From positions 1 through 64,000 of the forward strand of contig NZ_AYZI01000002.1 in the NCBI RefSeq assembly GCF_001436645.1: DNA of 64,000 bases, read 5' to 3'. The position numbers were made by a program, and so were the translations under genes. The notes beneath the pieces are model-generated. The model made no database searches, had not been told where the DNA came from, and saw nothing but the letters and a program-made list of their open reading frames with translations. Position 1 is the first letter of the stretch. The number at the start of each line of letters is the position of its first letter. This stretch comes from Fructilactobacillus florum DSM 22689 = JCM 16035. GTDB taxonomy: Bacteria; Bacillota; Bacilli; Lactobacillales; Lactobacillaceae. Shown piece after piece: positions 1 through 8,336 of the stretch.

Positions 1-1
1 T

Positions 2-85
2 GATGGTACTGAGATAACAGAGTCAAGGGCTTTAGGTGGGAAAGATAAAAAAATTATAATGTTAAATATGCATTGTTGTAGATGA
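2..85 (+). CDS. C-terminal tail of a gene cut by the window start
   Basis: An open frame runs from the first bases of the window to a TGA at 83-85 and would encode about 27 residues ending in HCCR. There is no start codon with a ribosome binding site in it, so if real it is the end of a gene that begins before the window. The frame is short and in AT-rich DNA, so it could be chance. No function can be named. Confidence 0.25.
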   Translation, partial: DGTEITESRALGGKDKKIIMLNMHCCR

Positions 86-139
86 ATCTAATAATGATTT
101 TAATAAAGTCAATATATTTTTAAGTTAGGTAGTGTAAAT

Positions 140-553
140 ATGAGTGAAAAATTAGAAAAAAATATTAGTAACAGATATGGTGATGAAGAAATAAAGCAGT
201 CTAAACGTAACTGGAATAGTTATAGTAAAAAAGAAAAAGATGCTATCTTACAAGAAGGTAATGATATTTTTGTAGATCTTGCAAAATTAAAAAATGAAGA
301 TCCAGATAGCGATAATGTTCAACAAATTATGATTAGATGGCATGAATTTCTCAGTAATTTTTATGATCCAAGTATAGAATTACTAAGAGGATTAAATGAA
401 ATGTATTTTGTAGATACTAAATTTAAAAACAAATTTAAGAAAATAGATCCTGACCTACCAGACTTCCTACATGCATCAATTGATTGCTATGTAGATAAAC
501 TTGAAAATCAATGGATCGAAGAGAACAAAGAGACCTTAGACAATGAATTATAA
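140..553 (+). CDS. Stand-alone TipAS-type drug-binding domain protein
   Basis: This 137-residue soluble protein matches, by eye, the TipAS antibiotic-recognition domain that normally forms the C-terminal half of MerR-family TipA/Mta-like regulators. The diagnostic stretch runs YGDEEIKQSKRNW, YSKKE, RWHEFLSNFYDPS, LLRGLNEMY and VDTKF. There is no N-terminal DNA-binding helix-turn-helix: the frame opens directly with the TipAS part, and nothing resembling an HTH lies upstream in the window. Known TipAS domains bind thiopeptides, and relatives bind albicidin-like drugs. A free domain may sequester a drug, which is inference. It sits 17 bases before the AAA+ gene on the same strand, so the two are probably co-transcribed. 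Base composition is far more AT-rich than the core genome. Confidence 0.7.
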   Translation: MSEKLEKNISNRYGDEEIKQSKRNWNSYSKKEKDAILQEGNDIFVDLAKLKNEDPDSDNVQQIMIRWHEFLSNFYDPSIELLRGLNEMYFVDTKFKNKFKKIDPDLPDFLHASIDCYVDKLENQWIEENKETLDNEL

Positions 554-570
554 TTGGAGAGATACTAGGT

Positions 571-1233
571 ATGACAAAAGTTGATAGAAGTGGTGAGAGA
601 AAAACAAGACCACTAAATTTAAAAGAATCAAATTTGCCTTTTCAGGTTGAAGAACCTAAAAGAAGTTTAGAAAACTTAATTGTTTCAAATGATGTATTGA
701 ATCAAATCAAAAGTTTAATTTCCAAAATTGATAATTATGATTTGTTATACAATAAATTTGGACTTAGAGAAATAGATTCTAGTGGAGGAAGAACAGTTAT
801 AAACCTATATGGTTTACCAGGTACTGGCAAAAGTTTTGCAGCTGAAGCTATTGCTAAAGAAATGGGAAAAAAGATAATTAAAGTTAACTATGCAGAGATT
901 GAATCTAAATACGTTGGTGAAACTCCTAAAAACATTAAATTATTATTTAAAGAAGCAAAAAAAGAAGATGCTATATTAATATTTGATGAAGCAGATTCGA
1001 TATTAGGAAGAAGATTAGATAGTGTAACTAAAAGTACTGATCATGCTGTTAACTTGACTAAGTCAGTCATGCTTTTGGAATTAGATAATTTTAGTGGGAT
1101 TACTATATTTACTACAAACTTTGGAAAGAATTATGATCCAGCTTTTTTAAGAAGAATTATTGGGAATATTAAATTTTCTTTACCTTCATTAAGTTCAAGA
1201 AGAGCTATATTAGAAAAATTAATATATAAGTAG
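571..1233 (+). CDS. Small AAA+ ATPase, lid domain apparently missing
   Basis: The 220-residue protein has a complete AAA+ nucleotide-binding core: Walker A GLPGTGKS (about 81-88), a YVGETPKNI pore-loop region, Walker B ILIFDEAD (135-142), sensor 1 TTN (181-183) and an arginine-finger pair FLRR (about 193-195). It ends 25 residues after the arginine fingers, where most classic AAA proteins continue with a helical lid of roughly 60-80 residues. The 70-residue N-terminus is polar and unassigned. It is the second gene behind the TipAS protein, with a GGAGAG ribosome site before the ATG, and is followed by a strong hairpin. Substrate and role are unknown. AAA proteins of this class remodel or unfold partners. 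Confidence 0.75.
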   Translation: MTKVDRSGERKTRPLNLKESNLPFQVEEPKRSLENLIVSNDVLNQIKSLISKIDNYDLLYNKFGLREIDSSGGRTVINLYGLPGTGKSFAAEAIAKEMGKKIIKVNYAEIESKYVGETPKNIKLLFKEAKKEDAILIFDEADSILGRRLDSVTKSTDHAVNLTKSVMLLELDNFSGITIFTTNFGKNYDPAFLRRIIGNIKFSLPSLSSRRAILEKLIYK

Positions 1234-1273
1234 CATTTTAAAAAAACAAGGAAAAATTTTATCTAAAAGAGAA

Positions 1274-1318
1274 TAGTCAAAAAAGCATTTTTTAACTTAA
1301 AAAATGCTTTTTTGACTA
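1274..1318. terminator. Long perfect hairpin, bidirectional terminator
   Basis: A 22-base-pair perfect inverted repeat with a single-base centre (1296) carries A-runs on one side and T-runs on the other, so it can end transcription in both directions. It lies between the AAA gene (plus) and the small minus-strand gene at 1384, which converge on it. Confidence 0.8.
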
Positions 1319-1383
1319 GTGAATTTTAAACTCAAACGCAAAATTAGACAACAAAACTTTGTTGAACCGCTTGTCAATTATTA

Positions 1384-1668
1384 CTAACTATTATTTTTTA
1401 TATTACTTTTGGTTTCATTGTATCCTTTGATGAAATTTAAGATTTCATCAAATTTTCCTTTAAATAGTGAATTAAGAATTTCTATTATTGTTTGTGGATA
1501 TATTTTGAAAAACTTACCGTGGTCAAAATCACTTAAAGCTTTATTTTGACCTAATTTATAGTCAGAGACATTAATTTTTGTATTGTTATACGTATATTTT
1601 TTATTTACATATTTGCCGTTTTCATAATTATGCTTGATTAAATTATGAAGTTTTTTGATTAATTTCAT
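1384..1668 (-). CDS. Hypothetical protein, 94 residues
   Basis: This small, lysine- and asparagine-rich soluble protein is on the minus strand. The start ATG at 1668 is preceded by an AAAGG ribosome site at suitable spacing, and the frame ends before the shared hairpin. I do not recognise a family. No signal peptide or membrane segment is visible. The central part (SDFDHGKFFKIYPQTIIEIL) looks like a folded amphipathic region rather than random translation, which supports a real gene. Confidence 0.5.
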   Translation of the reverse strand: MKLIKKLHNLIKHNYENGKYVNKKYTYNNTKINVSDYKLGQNKALSDFDHGKFFKIYPQTIIEILNSLFKGKFDEILNFIKGYNETKSNIKNNS

Positions 1669-1829
1669 TTTCTTTACCTTTTCAATAGTTCTTGCAAGAT
1701 TATAACTAACAGTTTTACGCTTAACCAGTTTGACTAACGAGCGATTATATTAACTTTTAGTATATACTATTTAATAATAGCATTAAAACTAACTACAGTT
1801 AATAATTTTTTGGTTGAAAATTATTTTAA

Positions 1830-2010
1830 GAGGATGGCATTAACATTCCTCAATGGGTTGTTTGTGGAATTTTATGCTTGTTAGGCTCAATTATACTTAT
1901 GAGTCTGGGAACCGTTTTAACATTATTTGAAATATGCAGATAGCTTCTGGTTTTTCTAATACATTATATTTGGGGTTTTCTGTATAATGAAATATCATTT
2001 TTAAATTTCA
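1830..2010 (+). ncRNA. Probable yjdF (azaaromatic-sensing) riboswitch
   Basis: The long leader before the YjdF gene contains nested complementary segments. GAGGATG pairs with CATTCCTC around 1831-1854, and AGGCTCA pairs with TGAGTCT around 1884-1907. A conserved-looking stretch (GGGAACCGTTTTAAC) follows about 100 bases before the gene. yjdF genes are commonly preceded by the yjdF RNA motif, described as a riboswitch responding to azaaromatic compounds. The call rests on the gene identity, the position and visible pairing, not on a covariance-model match. Exact ends are approximate. Confidence 0.55.
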
Positions 2011-2025
2011 TCAAAGGAGATATAA

Positions 2026-2448
2026 ATTATTACATCAATAGAACTAAAACTAATATTTGATCCACCATTTTATAAGTGTATTTTTGAAATAAATAATGAT
2101 GATAATTATAGTGTTGCATCAGTAAATATGGGAACTAGTGAACCGAATGATTTAGTAATTTATAATTTTATTTTAAAAAACTATTCAAAAATTTCATTTT
2201 ATAAAGTTGGATCTGAGCAAATTATTAATACCAAGAAGAAAATTAACCCTAAAAGACTACAGAGAATCGCAAGAAAACAAGTTAATAATGAATTTCAAGG
2301 AACAAAAGCACAAAAAACTTTACAAAAACAGCATGAATTAATAAAAAAAGAAAGGAAAAAGAAAAATTCTAAGGAAAAAGATGAAAGAAGAAAAATAATG
2401 TTTAAAAAGAAGCAAGCTAAAAAGAAAGAGAAACATAAAGGGAGGTAG
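2026..2448 (+). CDS. yjdF: YjdF family (DUF2992) protein with a non-AUG start
   Basis: The protein carries the YjdF/DUF2992 hallmarks: an N-terminal beta-rich part (LIFDPPFYKCIFE), the GTSEP and IYNFILKNY motifs, KKINPKRLQR, GTKAQ and a strongly basic C-terminal helix ending KKKEKHKGR. The family start maps upstream of the only in-frame ATG (2128). The frame is open back to a stop at 2023-2025. A GGAG at 2016-2019 points at ATT (2026), six bases downstream, and there is no ATG, GTG or TTG there. Initiation at AUU is therefore proposed; the alternative is a decayed ATG. The full product would be 140 residues. YjdF function is unknown but tied to aromatic-compound sensing by its riboswitch. Confidence 0.7.
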   Translation: MITSIELKLIFDPPFYKCIFEINNDDNYSVASVNMGTSEPNDLVIYNFILKNYSKISFYKVGSEQIINTKKKINPKRLQRIARKQVNNEFQGTKAQKTLQKQHELIKKERKKKNSKEKDERRKIMFKKKQAKKKEKHKGR

Positions 2449-2450
2449 TA

Positions 2451-2810
2451 ATGAAAAATCATTCTATTATAAGGAAGATAGTAATAGTATGTTCTCTAAA
2501 TGTTGGAAAATGAATTTTTAGGGAAAACTATTTTTTATAAAGAAGATACTATGATTGATTTGATCCCTAGATTTTCTAAACTTGCATTAATTGTAGCAAT
2601 AGAAGCAATTAATGATCCTAATGTATTCAAAGATGGTAATAATATTTAGCTCAGCTATTGAAAGGGAAATCTGAAATACAGAGGCCATATGAGATTCTTA
2701 CCGACAATAAAAGCAAAAAAATAAATTATAAAAATGTTGACATAGATTTTTACAGTCATTGTGGTTTACCTTATATTCTCTATAAAGGTTTTGTAGTGCT
2801 TCATAAGTAA
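2451..2810 (+). pseudogene. Frameshifted remnant of a small gene downstream of yjdF
   Basis: Directly behind yjdF (GGGAGG ribosome site, ATG at 2451) a frame opens for about 20 residues to a TGA at 2511-2513. A second frame (2500-2649) continues with coding-like sequence (FLGKTIFYKED, ALIVAIEAIND) to a TAG. A third frame (2643-2810) carries on (YEILTDNKSKK, DIDFYSHCGLPYILYKGF) to a TAA. Joined, the three pieces read as one protein of roughly 115-120 residues interrupted by two frameshifts. I do not recognise the family. Sequencing error cannot be excluded, but the surroundings are also decayed. Confidence 0.55.
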
Positions 2811-3190
2811 CAATCACAAATGAGTGGGAAATAAAATATGGGTAATTTAAAATATTCCAACTGACAATTAATCTTTATAATCTTTCGTTCATTTGCTCCA
2901 TTTGGACGAGATCTAATTGTTACTAGAACTCGTTAGGAGTGAATTGTACGACAAAATATACGATCTATATTTAGCGAAGAGTGACCATAAACCTATATTG
3001 ATGAACAACTTAGATTTGTATATGATCTAAGAAGATCAAAAATGCCATATAAAATTATATTTTAATAAGGTTTTTAAAGTGGCTACTGTTCAGATTCTAC
3101 TTGGTTATCCTTAATTTCATGTTTTTCTGTTTAAATTTTGGATTGAACAATAGCGAAACAGCTAAAGTTTATTTAGTGGTTGGAAATTTG
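2811..3190. other. AT-rich stretch without a recognisable gene
   Basis: I see no open frame with a credible ribosome site, no tRNA and no clear hairpin terminator. It is probably eroded DNA at the island edge, just before the promoter of the lysine operon. Confidence 0.4.
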
Positions 3191-3219
3191 TTGACTAACC
3201 AGTAATTATTAGTTATGCT
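3191..3219 (+). promoter_or_regulatory. Promoter of the lysine/DAP operon
   Basis: TTGACT (3191-3196), a 17-base spacer and TATGCT (3214-3219) give a good sigma-A promoter. It is placed so that the transcript starts just before the lysine riboswitch. Confidence 0.65.
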
Positions 3220-3232
3220 TTTAACAAATCAA

Positions 3233-3397
3233 ATAGAGGTCGCAGGTAATAAGAGTAGTTAGTGGAGCTGCCATTCAGCTGAGAAACTAACCAAAGGGTT
3301 AGCTGCCGAAGTGCTAAGGAATGGGCCTTAGTTAACTGGGACATGACTTAAGAGGTCATGGACTGTCGGGATACATGTCTCGGGGAGCTATGAACAA
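3233..3397 (+). ncRNA. Lysine riboswitch (L-box)
   Basis: The leader contains the conserved L-box landmarks: AGAGGTCGC near the start, AGAGTAG, GCCGAAG after the second helix, CTGGGACATG, a GTCATGGACTGTCGGG segment, and a closing GGAGCTATG. A terminator hairpin and then lysA follow. In Firmicutes this aptamer binds lysine and promotes termination, so the operon is read when lysine is scarce. Confidence 0.92.
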
Positions 3398-3420
3398 ACA
3401 ATTTGATACTACTTAGTTAG

Positions 3421-3460
3421 GGTCAGTTGGCAGAGCTTCCGCCAATCGACTCTTTTTTTG
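3421..3460 (+). terminator. Riboswitch-controlled terminator
   Basis: The imperfect hairpin GTCAGTTGGC/GCCAATCGAC is followed by a run of seven T. It lies between the lysine aptamer and lysA and is the expected off-state structure of the expression platform. Confidence 0.75.
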
Positions 3461-3488
3461 TAAGAATTGATATAAGGGGAGAAAAGCT

Positions 3489-4805
3489 ATGCTTGCACAA
3501 ACAGATGTTCAAGATAATCAATTAGTGATCGGTGGGATACCGGCGACTAAGTTGGCTGATCAGTTTGCAACACCGCTACAGGTATACGATGTTGCCAAAA
3601 TTAGGGCACAAATCCATGCTTTTCAACGAGTATTCACTGAGAACGGGATTGAGTATGCCGTTAGTTATGCCAGTAAGGCGTTTGCTTGTATCGCGATGTA
3701 TCAGCTCCTGGCTCAGGAACATGTTCACATTGACGTAGTTTCTGCGGGGGAATTGTTTACCGCTCAGCAAGCTGGTTTTCCGATGGAACACGTTAGTTTC
3801 CACGGCAATAACAAATCGATTGCTGAGCTTGAAATGGCAGTACGATTGCATGTCGGAGTGATTATTCTCGATAACTTTACGGAAATCAAGCAATTAGCCA
3901 CGATTTTGGAGCAGGAAGCAGCAACTTGTGATGTGATGATTCGGGTTTCTCCGGCAGTTTCGGCACATACTCATGAATTTATTCAAACTGGTCAGCAGGA
4001 TAGCAAGTTTGGTTTTGATATGTTGACGGGGCAGGCGGATCAGGCATTGCAACAAGTGTTAGCGCAACCACGAATGAAGGTTGTCGGGGTTCATTCCCAC
4101 ATCGGTTCGCAGATTTTTGATACCACTGGGTTTCAGATTGAAACCAAAAAGTTGGTTGATTTGATGAAACATTGGCAGACCAAGTTTGACTACGTTCCAG
4201 CAATTATCAACGTGGGTGGTGGTTTTGGAATTAAGTATACCGATGATGATCAACCTTTAGCCCCAGAAAAATTTGTTGGTCGAATCATCACAACTTTACA
4301 AAGTGAGGTTGCAAAAGAAAAGCTCCCACTGCCAGCTGTTTGGATTGAACCTGGTCGTTCAATCGCTGGTCCTGCTGGAACGAGTCTTTATCGGGTGGGA
4401 ACCAGTAAAACAATTCCTGATGTTCGTAAGTATGTGGCAGTGGACGGTGGGATGGGCGATAACATTCGACCGGCACTATACGGTGCCAAGTATGATGCCG
4501 TAGTGGCCGATGAGGTTCGACCAACTGGAAAAACGGAACTCGTTACTTTAGCAGGAAAATACTGTGAATCGGGTGATGTGCTAATCAAAAATATCGAACT
4601 ACCGGTTTTGCACACCGGACAGGTAGTAGCGGTGTTAGCCACCGGAGCATATGGATATTCGATGGCCTCTAACTATAATCGTAATCCGCGACCGGCCGTG
4701 ATTTTTGTTGAAAATGGTCAAGCCGAAGTGGTTGTCAAGCGAGAAACAACCGCCGACCTAGTCAGACTGGACCAACCATTTACTTTAGGAGAAGCAAACA
4801 AATGA
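3489..4805 (+). CDS. lysA: Diaminopimelate decarboxylase
   Basis: This enzyme decarboxylates meso-diaminopimelate to L-lysine, the last step of lysine synthesis, in the cytosol with PLP. The 438 residues match the fold-type III family: the PLP lysine in YASKAF (Lys63), HSHIGSQI, the glycine-rich GGGFGI phosphate loop, EPGRS, CESGDVL with the active-site cysteine of the partner subunit, and GAYGYSM near the end. GGGGAG precedes the ATG. It is the first gene behind the riboswitch and overlaps dapH by an ATGA, implying translational coupling. Confidence 0.96.
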   Translation: MLAQTDVQDNQLVIGGIPATKLADQFATPLQVYDVAKIRAQIHAFQRVFTENGIEYAVSYASKAFACIAMYQLLAQEHVHIDVVSAGELFTAQQAGFPMEHVSFHGNNKSIAELEMAVRLHVGVIILDNFTEIKQLATILEQEAATCDVMIRVSPAVSAHTHEFIQTGQQDSKFGFDMLTGQADQALQQVLAQPRMKVVGVHSHIGSQIFDTTGFQIETKKLVDLMKHWQTKFDYVPAIINVGGGFGIKYTDDDQPLAPEKFVGRIITTLQSEVAKEKLPLPAVWIEPGRSIAGPAGTSLYRVGTSKTIPDVRKYVAVDGGMGDNIRPALYGAKYDAVVADEVRPTGKTELVTLAGKYCESGDVLIKNIELPVLHTGQVVAVLATGAYGYSMASNYNRNPRPAVIFVENGQAEVVVKRETTADLVRLDQPFTLGEANK

Positions 4806-5509
4806 GCGAACTAGATGCAGCAGCAATCATTAAATACATTGGAACTGCCCCCAAAACGACGAATGTTAAGGTTTATATCAAGGGAAAGTTAGCAGAACTT
4901 ACCTTCCCCCAAGAAATAAAGGCGTTTACTGATGAACAAATTGGGATTTTATTTGGCGACTGGGCCGTTGTAAAACCTTTTTTAGCCCGTCATCAGGATC
5001 AGATTGCCGATTATCAAGTGGAAAATCTGGCTCGAAACCAAGCGGTTCCCTTGCTAGACACTAAAGAATTAGATGCCCGGATTGAACCAGGGGCACTTAT
5101 TCGTGAGCAGGTTAAGATTGGCAAGGATGCGGTCGTAATGATGGGGGCTTTGATTAACATCGGAGCTGAAATTGGGGCAGGCTCAATGATTGACATGGGG
5201 GCGGTTTTAGGTGGCCGGGCCCTCGTTGGAAAGCATTGTCATATTGGTGCGGGGGCAGTCCTAGCTGGAGTAATTGAACCAGCCAGTGCTAAACCAGTTC
5301 AAATCGATGACGATGTTTTGATTGGAGCTAATGCCGTTGTGATTGAAGGGGTCCACGTGGGGACCGGAGCGGTCGTGGCTGCTGGGGCCGTCGTGACTAG
5401 TGATGTAGCTCCGCATACGGTGGTGGCTGGGATGCCAGCCGTTAAGGTTAAGGATGTTAACCAGCAAACCTTGACAAAGACGAAGTTAGAGGATGATTTG
5501 AGGGGTTAA
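4802..5509 (+). CDS. dapH: Tetrahydrodipicolinate N-acetyltransferase
   Basis: The enzyme acetylates tetrahydrodipicolinate with acetyl-CoA, which commits this organism to the acetylase branch of the DAP pathway. The 235 residues match the length of Bacillus DapH (often labelled dapD). An N-terminal alpha domain of about 90 residues is followed by left-handed beta-helix hexapeptide repeats ([30 protein letters not shown] split over several turns) and a [11 protein letters not shown] tail. It overlaps lysA and sits one base before the deacetylase gene. Confidence 0.94.
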   Translation: MSELDAAAIIKYIGTAPKTTNVKVYIKGKLAELTFPQEIKAFTDEQIGILFGDWAVVKPFLARHQDQIADYQVENLARNQAVPLLDTKELDARIEPGALIREQVKIGKDAVVMMGALINIGAEIGAGSMIDMGAVLGGRALVGKHCHIGAGAVLAGVIEPASAKPVQIDDDVLIGANAVVIEGVHVGTGAVVAAGAVVTSDVAPHTVVAGMPAVKVKDVNQQTLTKTKLEDDLRG

Positions 5510-5510
5510 A

Positions 5511-6680
5511 ATGGGAACTGAACGAGTTGATTTGCCAAAAATTTATCGCGACTTACATCAGATTCCGGAATTAGCTTTACAAGAAAGCAAGACACATCAA
5601 TATTTACTAGCGTTGATTCAAAAGCTGACAGCGGGACTTGATTTTGTCGAAATCAAGACGCCAGCTGCACTACCAACGGCGATCTTGGTATTGCTACATG
5701 GAAGCAATCCCAAGCGTACGATTGGCTATCGCACTGATATTGATGCCCTACCGGTAACTGAAGCGACTGGTTTGCCCTATGCTTCAAAAAATCCACATGT
5801 GATGCATGCCTGCGGGCATGATTTACATATGACCGTTGCGCTTGGGATTTTAGCGAATTTTTGTGAGCATCGCCCCAGTGATCAGCTTCTGTTCTTCTTT
5901 CAACCTGCCGAAGAAAGCGAAAATGGTGGCAAATTGGCCTATGAAGATCAGTTGTTCACTGGGAAGTGGCGACCGGATGAATTTTACGGGCTGCATGATA
6001 ACCCGCAACTGCCTGCGGGAACGATTGGGTGCCGTTTAGGGACCCTGTTCGCTGGAACCACGGAAGTTGACGTTCATTTTACAGGTAAACAAGGGCATGC
6101 AGCGTATCCGCAATTTGCGAATGATATGGTAGTTGCTGCGAGTCAATTTATTATGCAAGTTCAAACAATTATTTCCCGAAGTATTGACCCCATCGAAGGG
6201 GGCGTAATTACTTTTGGGCAGTTTGAAGCGGGCACGATTCGAAATGTAATTGCGGGTACGGCGCAACTGCATGGGACGATCAGAGGATTGACTCAAAAGA
6301 TGATTCGACAGATTGATAAGCGCCTCCAAGACGTGGCTACTGGGATTGCCACCAGCTATGATTGCCAGGTTGATTTAAAGCTTAATCAAGGTGGGTATCT
6401 GCCAGTTGAAAATGACCCGACAAGAACGGCGGATTTAATTAAATATATGAAAAAGAACCCAGAGATTGACTATCAAGAAACCGAACCAGCAATGACTGGA
6501 GAAGACTTTGGCTACTTGTTATCTAAATTTCCTGGAACGATGGTCTGGCTTGGAGCCGGAGATCCTGACCACCAGCTGCACTCTGATCGGTTTGCTCCTG
6601 ATGTGCGGGCAATTCAACCGGGAGTTAGCGCTTTAAGTGGATTTTTAACACATCGGATGCAGGAAGCAGAGGAGGACTAA
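5511..6680 (+). CDS. dapL: N-acetyldiaminopimelate deacetylase
   Basis: This M20-family metallohydrolase removes the acetyl group from N-acetyl-LL-DAP. The 389 residues show the family metal-site motifs GYRTDIDALP, HACGHDLHM, PAEESENGG and, near the end, MTGEDFGYLL, and the dimerisation-domain HFTGKQGHAAYP. Its place between dapH and dapA fits the acetylase pathway; the Bacillus relative is YkuR. The intermediate aminotransferase step has no gene here. Confidence 0.92.
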   Translation: MGTERVDLPKIYRDLHQIPELALQESKTHQYLLALIQKLTAGLDFVEIKTPAALPTAILVLLHGSNPKRTIGYRTDIDALPVTEATGLPYASKNPHVMHACGHDLHMTVALGILANFCEHRPSDQLLFFFQPAEESENGGKLAYEDQLFTGKWRPDEFYGLHDNPQLPAGTIGCRLGTLFAGTTEVDVHFTGKQGHAAYPQFANDMVVAASQFIMQVQTIISRSIDPIEGGVITFGQFEAGTIRNVIAGTAQLHGTIRGLTQKMIRQIDKRLQDVATGIATSYDCQVDLKLNQGGYLPVENDPTRTADLIKYMKKNPEIDYQETEPAMTGEDFGYLLSKFPGTMVWLGAGDPDHQLHSDRFAPDVRAIQPGVSALSGFLTHRMQEAEED

Positions 6681-6681
6681 G

Positions 6682-7554
6682 ATGTTTGAAACTACAGATA
6701 TTATCACGGCATTGATTACACCGTTTGATTGTCGCCAACAGATTAACTACGATGCATTACAGAAGTTAACGGATCGCTTGTTAGCAGAGGGTGGTAATGG
6801 ATTCCTAATCGGTGGGACGACGGGGGAAACAGCTACTTTAGAACATGATGAACGGCTGAATCTTTACCGTGAATTTGTGAAGATTGTAGCTGGTCGCGCT
6901 CCCATTATTGCAGGTACGGGGAGCAATAATACGGCAGAAACGATTGCGCTAACAAAGGAAGTCAGCCAAATCGCGGGGATTGCGGCAGCATTAGTAGTAG
7001 TACCGTACTATAATAAACCGGATCAAATTGGGATGAAGGCTCATTTTCGAGCCGTCGCTGATGCTTCTGATCTGCCCATCATTATGTATAACATTCCTGG
7101 TCGTACCGGAGTTACTATGAGTGTCGATACGATTGTTTCGTTAAGTACGCATCCCAATATTATTGGTGTGAAACAATGTGGTTCATTACCAGATTTTGAG
7201 CAGTTGGTGGAACGGACGCCCGAGGACTTCTTAGTATATACGGGCGAAGATCCCCAGAGTTTAGCTACCAAAGTTGTTGGTGGGAGTGGGGTCATCTCAG
7301 TTGCTTCCCATCTGTATTTGCCAACCATGCGGGCGATGTTTGATAAATTGGCACAACACCCCTTCCAAGCAGGAGCCCTACAACGAGCATTGACTCCCAA
7401 GATGCAGGCACTGTTTTTGTACCCCTCACCTGCACCCGTTAAGTTCATGTTGGCTCGCAATGGTTTGAACGTTGGTGGGTGTCGGTTGCCAATCACCGAT
7501 CTGGATGAAGCAGAGCAACACCAGTTATTACAAGCGCTTGGAGAAGAGGAGTAG
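6682..7554 (+). CDS. dapA: 4-hydroxy-tetrahydrodipicolinate synthase
   Basis: This enzyme condenses pyruvate with aspartate semialdehyde, the first committed step to DAP. The 290 residues contain GGTTGETATL (pyruvate-binding threonines), PYYNKP with the catalytic tyrosine, MYNIPGRTGV and the Schiff-base lysine in IIGVKQCG. The TIM-barrel length is normal. A GGAGG precedes the ATG, and the gene starts one base after the deacetylase stop. In many bacteria lysine also inhibits this enzyme directly; I cannot judge that from sequence alone. Confidence 0.95.
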   Translation: MFETTDIITALITPFDCRQQINYDALQKLTDRLLAEGGNGFLIGGTTGETATLEHDERLNLYREFVKIVAGRAPIIAGTGSNNTAETIALTKEVSQIAGIAAALVVVPYYNKPDQIGMKAHFRAVADASDLPIIMYNIPGRTGVTMSVDTIVSLSTHPNIIGVKQCGSLPDFEQLVERTPEDFLVYTGEDPQSLATKVVGGSGVISVASHLYLPTMRAMFDKLAQHPFQAGALQRALTPKMQALFLYPSPAPVKFMLARNGLNVGGCRLPITDLDEAEQHQLLQALGEEE

Positions 7555-7556
7555 GG

Positions 7557-8324
7557 ATGATTAAAGTTTTAGTTGCCGGCTTTCAAGGCGCCATGGGACA
7601 ACAGGCAGTTCGTTTAATCGAGCATGATCAGCAGTTAGAGTTAGTGGCTGTTTATAGTCCGCATGCGACAAGGAATGCGTCTGTGCCGACAGGATGTCAG
7701 TTATTTACACAGTTGACAGCAATTCAGACGGATGCACAGGTCTGGGTTGATTTTTCGACTCCGGCAGGAGCTACAGAAAATGCTAAGTTTGCATTAGCCC
7801 ATAATTTGATTCCAATCATTGGTACCAGCGGGTTAAGTTCTGAGACGATTCAAGCGCTTCAGGAATTCGCTAAAACCCAGCACCAAAAGGGGCTTTTGGT
7901 GCCTAATTTTGGGCTCTCAGCGGTGTTATTGATGCAGTTTGCCAAGCAGGCAGCGCGTTATTTTCCCGATGCGGAAATCATTGAAATGCATCATGCGGAT
8001 AAACGGGATTCTCCTTCTGGGACGGCGATTAGTACTGCAGAACAAATTGCGATTGGTCGGCAAGGGACGCCCTTTGAAGCACCACAGACGACAGAAACAA
8101 TTCCGGGAGCGCGTGGCGCACATTACGAAAATGTCCCGATCCACGCCGTCCGTTTGCCGGGCTATGTAGCTCACGAACAGGTGTTATTTGGTGGTCCAGG
8201 GGAAGCTCTTACAATTCGGCAGGATTCATTTGACCGCAGTTCATTTATGCACGGGCTTCGATTAGCATTGTTAAATACCAATAAACTATCTGGTTTTATG
8301 GTTGGGTTAGAAAATGTCTTATAG
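7557..8324 (+). CDS. dapB: 4-hydroxy-tetrahydrodipicolinate reductase
   Basis: NAD(P)H-dependent reduction gives tetrahydrodipicolinate, the substrate of DapH. The 255 residues show the N-terminal nucleotide fold (VAGFQGAMGQ), GTSGLS, PNFGLSAVL and the catalytic stretch HHADKRDSPSGTA, where DAPSGTA is the more usual wording. It lies two bases after dapA. Confidence 0.94.
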   Translation: MIKVLVAGFQGAMGQQAVRLIEHDQQLELVAVYSPHATRNASVPTGCQLFTQLTAIQTDAQVWVDFSTPAGATENAKFALAHNLIPIIGTSGLSSETIQALQEFAKTQHQKGLLVPNFGLSAVLLMQFAKQAARYFPDAEIIEMHHADKRDSPSGTAISTAEQIAIGRQGTPFEAPQTTETIPGARGAHYENVPIHAVRLPGYVAHEQVLFGGPGEALTIRQDSFDRSSFMHGLRLALLNTNKLSGFMVGLENVL

Positions 8325-8336
8325 GAAGGAAGCAGC

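Noticed and set aside
3576-3893. Minus-strand open frame inside lysA
   Set aside because: It has no ribosome site or family features and lies wholly within a clear lysA gene.
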